Positions 60,371-64,000 of a DNA stretch of 64,000 bases are shown here, piece by piece. Numbering within the stretch: the first letter of the stretch is position 1; each line of letters starts with the position of its first letter. The notes under the pieces are model-generated. The model was not told the DNA's origin and made no database searches. It worked only from the letters and a program-made list of their open reading frames with translations. This DNA comes from Anthopleura xanthogrammica (taxonomy: Eukaryota > Cnidaria > Anthozoa > Actiniaria > Actiniidae), in the NCBI GenBank assembly GCA_964019055.1, contig OZ025221.1:5100968-5164967 (forward strand). Reading direction: 5' to 3'. Made by a program: the position numbers and the translations under genes.

Positions 60371-63300
60371 GGTGCTGCCTTTGTAATTACATCTACAAAT
60401 GGTTAGACCTTCAAGTCTTCTCGGATAAGGACTTTTTAAAACCGTAGGCCCTGTCTCCCAACCCTTCCTTGACCTGTAAATGGGGGACATAAAAGAACCT
60501 GTTGAATTATTCGTGTAAGAGTAAAGGATTGTCTCCCGGTTCAACAGCCTATCCCAATTTGGAGGCATAACACTAATTACTAACAATTCACTCATGATTG
60601 TAAGCTGCACGGCTGCTAATAGCGCCTTAATAAGTAGCCCGTAAAGTCCTCCACTGGTCACAATTGTAAAGCGCATTGAGATATTGTGAAATGCGCTATA
60701 TAAGAACTTCCCATTATTATTATTATTATCATTATTATTATTATCGAAGGGTTTTTTAACTAATAGCCGTTGCGTGACCATAAGTGTGACCAGGGAGGTG
60801 GGAGGGTGTGACTATCGTCATTCTACAAAGAATTGGGTGCGGCCTTTGATGCCACCGAGTCACGCATGTACATTTACTGAAGGCGAAATCTACCGGAAAT
60901 ATCCTTCTACGTTTCCGCTTCTATAGAAGTAGCCTTTAACGTACCATCAAGGATATCTACGGACAATAATTATGAATCTATTCGCTTTAAGAGCAAAGAA
61001 ATACAAAGAAAAATTTTGTTTACCACAGGCTGTTAGATAAATTTAAAAAAAGGCAACATTAAAAGTCTCCCAAAGTATAGCAAGTTGCGTGCTCCCCATT
61101 CCACCTACCTCTATTACTTCCACTGAATCTATTTTCAACAGAAGCAAGTCTTGTTCTCGGTGAAGGTCTGTGGTTGAGTGACATCGTCCTGTACAGTCCA
61201 GGGGATTTAGCAGCACTATTCCTATCAGCTATGCTACCGTGTCCGGTATTAGTTGGCGAAGGAAGATTTTCCAGGCTTTGAGACCGGGGCTGCACTCTAA
61301 GTAATTTAAAAGTACAAGCCTTTATAGTGCTATCAAGCAATGTTTGTAATCCACATTACCATGGCAATGCTTAAAAGATCCGTTTGTTTGATATCCACAT
61401 TACCATGGCAATGCTTAAAAGATCCGTTTGTTTGATATCCACATTACCATGGCAATGCTTAAATTATCCGTTTGTTTGTAATCCACATTACCATGGCAAT
61501 GCTTAAAAGATCCGTTTGTTTGTAATCCACATTACCATGGCAATGCTTAAATTATCCGTTTGTTTGATATCCACATTACCATGGCAATGCTTAAAAGATC
61601 CGTTTGTTTGATATCCACATTACCATGGCAATGCTTAAAAGATCCGTTTGTTTGATATCCACATTACCATGGCAATGCTTAAATTATCCGTTTGTTTGTA
61701 ATCCACATTACCATGGCAATGCTTAAAAGATCCGTTTGTTTGTAATCCACATTACCATGGCAATGCTTAAAAGATCCGTTTGTTTGATATCCACATTACC
61801 ATGGCAATGCTTAAATTATCCGTTTGTTTGTAATCCACATTACCATGGCAATGCTTAAAAGATCCGTTTGTTTGTAATCCACATTACCATGGCAATGCTT
61901 AAAAGATCCGTTTGTTTGATATCCACATTACCATGGCAATGCTTAAATTATCCGTTTGTTTGTAATCCACATTACCATGGCAATGCTTAAAAGATCCGTT
62001 TGTTTGTAATCCACATTACCATGGCAATGCTTAAATTATCCGTTTGTTTGATATCCACATTACCATGGCAATGCTTAAAAGATCCGTTTGTTTGATATCC
62101 ACATTACCATGGCAATGCTTAAAGTTAACGAGTACGTACGGTTGCCATGGCAACATTACATGTAGAAGACTGTTGTCATGCTAACGCTCTAAAACACACC
62201 AATGACGCGAAAGTTATATAACTCTTTTCAGTTCTACGTCAATTGAATGAAAAAACGACTTCCGGGTCCAAAACGAAAAGCAGTTTGATAAAGATTTTTT
62301 TACTTTTTGTTCATGACAGGATTTGTTTTCCAAACTCCTAATTATTTCCGGTGAAGATTAAATCATTGAGAATATTTTTCGCTTTATTTTAGCGTTTTCA
62401 TGAGCACTTGGACCCGAAAATACGTCATGATATTATAAGTCCTATTGATAAATTGACTCTGGTCGATTTCAGATGCGCGTGTTGCTATGCACTTGGTTGT
62501 TATGGTAACACTCAGGTGGTAAACAACACTTTCAATAATTCAATTTCCATAGTAACATGTTCATTATTTACCTCTCTACCACCACTGGAGGTTTACGTTG
62601 ACTCCTTTGGCTCAGTTTTCGCGCCAATTTTACGATGCCACTTGTCCTGGGAGAAGATAAAAAGTTTTGTTATAGTTTACATGGAGCAATTGCAACTTGT
62701 GTCGCAACGGTGTTGCGACACAAAAATGAGTTCCAAGAGGGTTTACAGGTGCAACGGATACGCAATCGTTGCCAAAAGTAGAAACGAATTCTATTTTTCA
62801 CAACCTTTGCTTGTCTCGCAACATTTTTCAAATTGTAGTGTAGGTTACACGCTGCAATGCTCCATGCAACTTATTACGCAACGCAGTTGCGAGACAAGTT
62901 GCAGAGAAAATTGCTCTGTGTAATCGCGCCTTTAAGTCATAACAGACTTTGTGGGAAACCTTTGATTGGCTTCCTCCCGGGAGCCAATCAGATCTCGAAG
63001 ATCTTTCACCACAGAGTTGCCCATACTTGCGTGTGTTGATTGACAGGTCAGATCCCTCGCTTGAACTGCTGTGTTTTGACGATTCTGTGTCATTCCCATT
63101 CTATGTAAGAAATCAGAATTGCTTGGTTTTACTTGAGGTCATTTACTATCTGTCTATAATGCGAGATGCTTATCAGCTGAATAAACCTTGATCACACGGC
63201 TCCATGAGCCGTGAATAGCAACCTTTGTCTGGCCCCACGTAACCTCGTCCTGAAACGCTTGAATGCGAGGCTACGCAGGGGGAAAATATATTGTTCCAGT

Positions 63301-64000
63301 CAATATGGCTGCCGCGTGAGAAAGGTCTTGTGCAGGTTTTTGTTTAGCATTTCTCTTGGCGGTACCTTCATGATGGATACACTGCTTTCAAATATGCGCA
63401 CAGTACTCACCATAACTCCTCTCGAGATCTTTCTTTGTGGAGTACCCTCCCCGAGGTTATTCATGAAGTATAGACCACCGGGCGTGTAACCAAATGGGAC
63501 TTCATCGAGATAATTCAGGCTTGGACGGTCTTCGATATCATCTTCTAGACGCCACGCTGAACCTAGTGGAACATAAATATAATCGAATCAAAAACTACAA
63601 GTCCTACAAGGGATGCGTATTGGCGCAGAGGGGATTGGGGCCGGGGAGAGGGATTGGGAAGGGTTAGGTACCCAGGCCTCTCCTAAGACGCGGTACGTTT
63701 TCTCATATATTCGATTCAGCTGCAATTATTGCTAGTATGAACGGGCCTCTTAGATTCTTGACTTTTCACTCCACTTACTTTTCGTCGAGAGCGAAAATTT
63801 GAGTTTGAGAGGCGCCTTGAACATGTGCCTGCCATTTTTCACCGACGATGGAGACGAGTCTTGGTTGGCTGATAACGACGAGATCGTAAAGGCGCGAAGA
63901 AGAGGAGGACGTAGCCGGACTGGACTTCGAAGAGGATGAGGTTTTTCTATCCTGTAAAATAAATAATGAAAAGTCCAGGGGTTATTCAAGGGAACAATAA
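46942..64000 (-). CDS. ANKFN1: ANKFN1 / Wide awake (WAKE) homologue (5' end off window)
   Basis: Ankyrin, FN3 and Ras-association protein; in flies and mice the family acts in circadian, sleep and neuronal-excitability control. Exons in transcription order: 63779-63951, 63411-63562, 61109-61289, 59020-59098, 58711-58814, 58456-58574, 58309-58387, 57934-58044, 57518-57615, 57173-57263, 56676-56828, 56374-56485, 56014-56149, 55450-55563, 55156-55251, 54730-54867, 54607-54650, 54341-54463, 54050-54089, 53710-53808, 52706-52877, 51644-51744, 51336-51401, 49149-49308, 48866-48939, 46942-47223. All borders are GT..AG and phase holds at 25 junctions, giving about 1031 residues and a stop. Regions, counted from the first full codon: Ser/Thr-rich (1-168), ankyrin (169-230, with NTEGFAPLDFAVLLGF), linker helix (231-295), FN3 (296-395, with GAPVSVTLS and VRVACGNLKGFGPW), family-specific middle (396-910, with TPKFVKNMKRG, VYLAAIVYTSEDRVLV, LHYKPVKDRNG, YIGYLKLRTFVDAI), Ras-association (about 915-1020). 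The N-terminus lies beyond the right edge. Confidence 0.92.
47285..47603. mobile_element. MITE-like family IR-C copy split by a nested element
   Basis: Outer ends GGCTCCTTGCAGCACTTCGG and TTTGACGTCACATGCAAGG match IR-C. The centre is replaced by about 181 bp (47338-47518) starting TAGCTGGGTTTCACTTGACG and ending GATTGAAACCCAGTTA, itself with inverted CTGGGTTTCA ends. A diverged relative of the inner element is near 63115-63190. Confidence 0.75.
48008..48090. repeat. TTGCATA heptamer array
   Basis: About 11 perfect copies of a 7-bp unit (TTGCATA), in the last ANKFN1 intron. Confidence 0.95.
48423..48681. promoter_or_regulatory. Cluster of eight CACGTG E-boxes
   Basis: CACGTG palindromes start at 48423, 48473, 48540, 48571, 48600, 48637, 48658 and 48676, several as TCACGTGA or GTCACGTG. 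Chance would give well under one in this length. E-boxes of this form bind bHLH factors such as CLOCK/CYCLE, USF, Myc and MITF/TFEB. The cluster lies in the intron between the 48866-48939 and 46942-47223 exons of ANKFN1. Regulatory function is inferred. The cluster could also be a decayed tandem repeat. Confidence 0.45.
49395..49545. repeat. AAAG-rich purine tract
   Basis: GAAA/AAAG units with GGAA interruptions, in the ANKFN1 intron next to the 49149-49308 exon. On the transcribed strand it is pyrimidine-rich, about 85 bp upstream of that exon's acceptor. Confidence 0.9.
49680..49812. repeat. 12-bp purine minisatellite (GAAAGAAAGGAA)
   Basis: About eight units of AAGAAAGAAAGG, becoming irregular at the right. 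The Lys/Arg-rich and Phe/Leu-rich frames through it are artefacts. Confidence 0.92.
50088..51071 (+). CDS. Intronless GT31 beta-1,3-galactosyltransferase-like protein lacking the DxD motif
   Basis: 327-residue type II membrane protein of the B3GALT/GT31 family, which normally adds galactose or GlcNAc in the Golgi from a UDP-sugar. Visible: short cytoplasmic tail, membrane anchor (about 8-27), a glycosylation site (NTTH at 56), the first family block with REVIRNTWG (91-99), FLIK (168-171), then TYNHLYVH (172-179) where active members have a TDDDxFV-type sequence, the YCSGAFYAFSG block (230-240) and VEDAYLG (258-264). The acidic DxD that holds Mn-UDP-sugar is therefore missing (codons at 50601-50612), although the frame is intact and length is normal. 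An in-frame TGA lies 18 bp before the ATG, fixing the start. A short overlapping upstream ATG occurs at 50069. It lies antisense in an ANKFN1 intron. A single exon suggests a retroposed or tandemly amplified origin. A pseudoenzyme or altered donor chemistry is inferred. Confidence 0.88.
   Translation: MILTKKNAFYGAVIVQAVILLYLIIPSGKNNPILDLTRASLAWFLNNNEDTTILLNTTHVCIPLKPTIKHKPGEVFLVVLVMSKALNEDAREVIRNTWGSKKQNTKEVISVIFVTGCTPSIHLDHDVDKEASKYRDILRAGSQEDKDPHEMKRLWFAYRWAMKYQPKFLIKTYNHLYVHLPRFVQWLKDAQNPNKLYAGKVHSHVEVNRNPKKPFFVSDKKFSPTNFPDYCSGAFYAFSGKLLKDLVDLEKKIPKFDVEDAYLGVLMKELEVDAMDIDNKLHIEGQLGSDVQSWTNQMYIDIIVIGKNLQPGSIQYIHDRYKSIESS
51066..51265. repeat. About 48-bp tandem repeat in the GT31 3' flank
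   Basis: Four units containing GCTGAAGACAAAGCTGCCTT and ACCAGGGGAGGGGGGCATAG. It starts within the stop region of the GT31 ORF: the last codons plus TGA read GAGCTGAAGACAAAG, so the repeat overlaps the stop codon. Confidence 0.85.
51288..51293 (+). terminator. Polyadenylation signal of the GT31 gene
   Basis: AATAAA lies 217 bp after the stop on the plus strand, with no nearer copy seen. It is suitable for a short 3' untranslated region made of the 48-bp repeats. Confidence 0.5.
52182..52300. mobile_element. MITE-like hairpin, family IR-C, short copy
   Basis: TATAGATTCCTTACACGTGA at the left and GTGCTGCAAGGAGTCTAT at the right. CAGCTCGATTTGAAGGACAA and TTGTCCTCCAAATTGAGC pair. Intronic in ANKFN1. 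Confidence 0.8.
52450..52635 (-). mobile_element. tRNA-derived SINE, reverse copy
   Basis: On the minus strand it reads GGATGGTGTACTTGTGAGAG and CTTGCCTCTCACCAATGGG into CTGTGCTTCAAGGG and CCTCCCTCCACAAAAATCAA, the same layout as 6258-6455. Intronic in ANKFN1. Confidence 0.75.
53054..53182. mobile_element. MITE-like hairpin, family IR-C, copy
   Basis: ATAGACCCTTTGCGGAATGT at the left and GATGTCACGTAAAAGGGGTC at the right, with AATGCAGCTCAATCTGGAGG paired to CTCCAAATTGAGTTGCTTTG. A T tract interrupts the centre. Intronic in ANKFN1. Confidence 0.8.
53305..53450. mobile_element. GCAAC-type repeat fragment
   Basis: GTCGCGCAACATTGTTGCGT, TGCAAGTTGCAGAGAGAATT and TCGCGCAACAAAATTACATG resemble IR-E. 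Partial copy. ANKFN1 intron. Confidence 0.45.
55626..55693. mobile_element. Small inverted repeat
   Basis: GATCTCGTACCAAGAGCC at the left and GGCTCTGGGTACGAGATT at the right, with a loop of about 30 bp. ANKFN1 intron. Confidence 0.6.
55936..55996. repeat. GGGGGA hexamer array beside a splice donor
   Basis: Nine or more GGGGGA units on the plus strand, C-rich in the ANKFN1 transcript. It ends 18 bp from the first base of the 56014-56149 exon, that is, just inside the intron after the donor. Able to form G-quadruplex or i-motif structures. Confidence 0.93.
57438..57497. repeat. TGATCTC heptamer array
   Basis: About eight CTGATCT units with one shortened copy, 20 bp from the donor of the 57518-57615 ANKFN1 exon. 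Confidence 0.9.
57718..57918. mobile_element. MITE-like hairpin, family IR-B, inverted copy
   Basis: Ends TATAGACTTTTTCGGTTTGG and TGAAGAGGTCTATT. The interior carries AACCGTTAAACAAAGAAATG, the complement orientation of the 441-638 copy. It ends 16 bp from the donor of the FN3 exon 57934-58044. Confidence 0.82.
58241..58298. repeat. AAT/AAC trinucleotide array
   Basis: AAT units followed by AAC units, ending about 10 bp from the 58309-58387 exon donor in ANKFN1. Confidence 0.93.
58953..58999. repeat. CTGT/CCGT tetranucleotide array
   Basis: CTGT units change to CCGT units midway. About 20 bp from the donor of the ankyrin exon 59020-59098. Confidence 0.93.
59131..59787. mobile_element. Large foldback element
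   Basis: Arms of about 230 bp: left AAAATGGCGGCCGCAAATTC, ACCAGCACTAGAAAGAGCAC, TTTCTCTCCTCTAACGAG; right is the complement, ending TTTCGGCCGCCATTTTGGC. The central loop of about 200 bp has no coding signal. Intronic between the Ser-rich and ankyrin exons of ANKFN1. One arm recurs alone at 2205-2285. Confidence 0.88.
60290..60745 (+). mobile_element. SINE with tRNA-like B box and LINE-type tail
   Basis: GGTCGCGGTTCGAGTCCCGG is a good B box. The 3' part TGTAAAGCGCATTGAGATAT and GAAATGCGCTATATAAGAAC, followed by an ATT array, is the tail style of SINEs mobilised by L2/CR1-type LINEs. No acceptor-stem partner lies upstream, so this is not an intact tRNA gene. The head is obscured by TATAAGAGAG repeats. 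Confidence 0.7.
61345..62123. repeat. 44-bp tandem array with higher-order structure, 18 units
   Basis: The unit contains CCACATTACCATGGCAATGC followed by TTAAA and CCGTTTGTTTG. Only two sites vary: TAAT or ATAT before CCACATT, and AAAGAT or ATTAT before CCGTTTG. Variant order shows repeats of three units (132 bp) in the middle. In the ANKFN1 intron upstream of the ankyrin exons. Confidence 0.96.
62141..62154. promoter_or_regulatory. Perfect RFX X-box-type palindrome
   Basis: GTTGCCATGGCAAC fits the RFX consensus GTHNYYATRRNAAC exactly and lies 18 bp after the 44-bp array, whose units carry the half-like word TTACCATGGCAATG. Another fit (GTTGTTATGGTAAC) is at 62496-62509. Binding is inferred only. 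Confidence 0.4.
62250..62428. mobile_element. Dispersed repeat, family IR-G, copy 2
   Basis: ACGACTTCCGGGTCCAAAAC at the left, CACTTGGACCCGAAAATACG at the right, with the interior matching 42511-42702 through AAGCAGTTTGATAAAGATTT. ANKFN1 intron. Confidence 0.8.
62686..62935. mobile_element. MITE-like element, family IR-E, copy 2
   Basis: GGAGCAATTGCAACTTGTGT at the left and GCGAGACAAGTTGCAGAGAA at the right. The interior AGGTGCAACGGATACGCAAT is the complement of words in 7848-8085. Open frames across it on the plus strand are repeat artefacts. Confidence 0.75.

Larger units (their letters stand above)
57173..63951 (-). other. ANKFN1: ANKFN1 N-terminal, ankyrin and FN3 exons
   Basis: The first exon in the window encodes a basic, Ser-rich tract (IEKPHPLRSPVRLRPP, SSPSSVKNGRHMF). 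The next has LDEVPFGYTPGGLYFMNN, and the third is again Ser/Pro-rich (NLPSPTNTGHGS). Exons at 59020-59098 and 58711-58814 encode the ankyrin pair (GLIDAVVCQDMDEVTTIL, then APLDFAVLLGFYEIAKLL). The FN3 domain is split over 57934-58044, 57518-57615 and 57173-57263 (MSTKYKIQWSR, EYTIPNLQK). The first junctions were fixed by matching phases, not by homology, because this part is poorly conserved. Confidence 0.85.

Noticed and set aside
61345..62123. CRISPR array
   Set aside because: Regular 44-bp repeats but no unique spacers, in a eukaryotic intron; it is a plain tandem array.
62408..62923. 171-codon plus-strand frame
   Set aside because: Runs through the IR-E repeat copy and its flank, antisense to an ANKFN1 intron; a repeat artefact.

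Overview
This window is eukaryotic nuclear DNA from an animal. It is A+T-rich, its genes are split into many short exons with GT..AG introns, and it is packed with microsatellites, minisatellites, tRNA-derived SINEs and short inverted-repeat (MITE or foldback) elements. The repeat style and the two multidomain genes suggest an anthozoan cnidarian, probably a stony coral. That assignment is inference; no species marker is visible.

Three protein genes can be supported. (1) Minus strand, from position 13847 leftward and off the left edge: a receptor (particulate) guanylate cyclase of the natriuretic-peptide-receptor type. Eighteen exons in the window encode 952 residues: signal peptide, ANF-receptor ligand-binding domain, one membrane span, kinase-homology domain, signalling helix and the first part of the cyclase domain. 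(2) Minus strand, from the right edge down to about 46942: an ANKFN1 / Wide awake (WAKE) homologue. Twenty-six exons encode about 1031 residues: a Ser-rich N-terminal region, ankyrin repeats, an FN3 domain, the family-specific middle region and a C-terminal Ras-association domain. Reading phase agrees at every junction of both models. (3) Plus strand, nested in an ANKFN1 intron: an intronless GT31 beta-1,3-galactosyltransferase-like ORF (50088-51071) whose DxD metal site is replaced by TYNH.

About 30 kb between the two large genes (13.9-44 kb) shows no convincing gene. It holds several long simple-sequence arrays, a 57-bp and a 21-bp minisatellite, tandem duplications, SINE copies and small inverted-repeat elements.

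The introns carry many hairpin elements in recurring families, here labelled IR-A to IR-G. Their transcripts would contain long snap-back duplexes. Other items worth attention are eight CACGTG E-boxes within 259 bp in an ANKFN1 intron, an 18-unit 44-bp array with higher-order structure ending near a perfect RFX X-box, a G-tract array 18 bp from an ANKFN1 splice donor, and two abutting foldback elements near 44.4-45.1 kb. The two large genes point to cGMP signalling and to a neuronal/circadian regulator. Nothing in the sequence shows that they act together.
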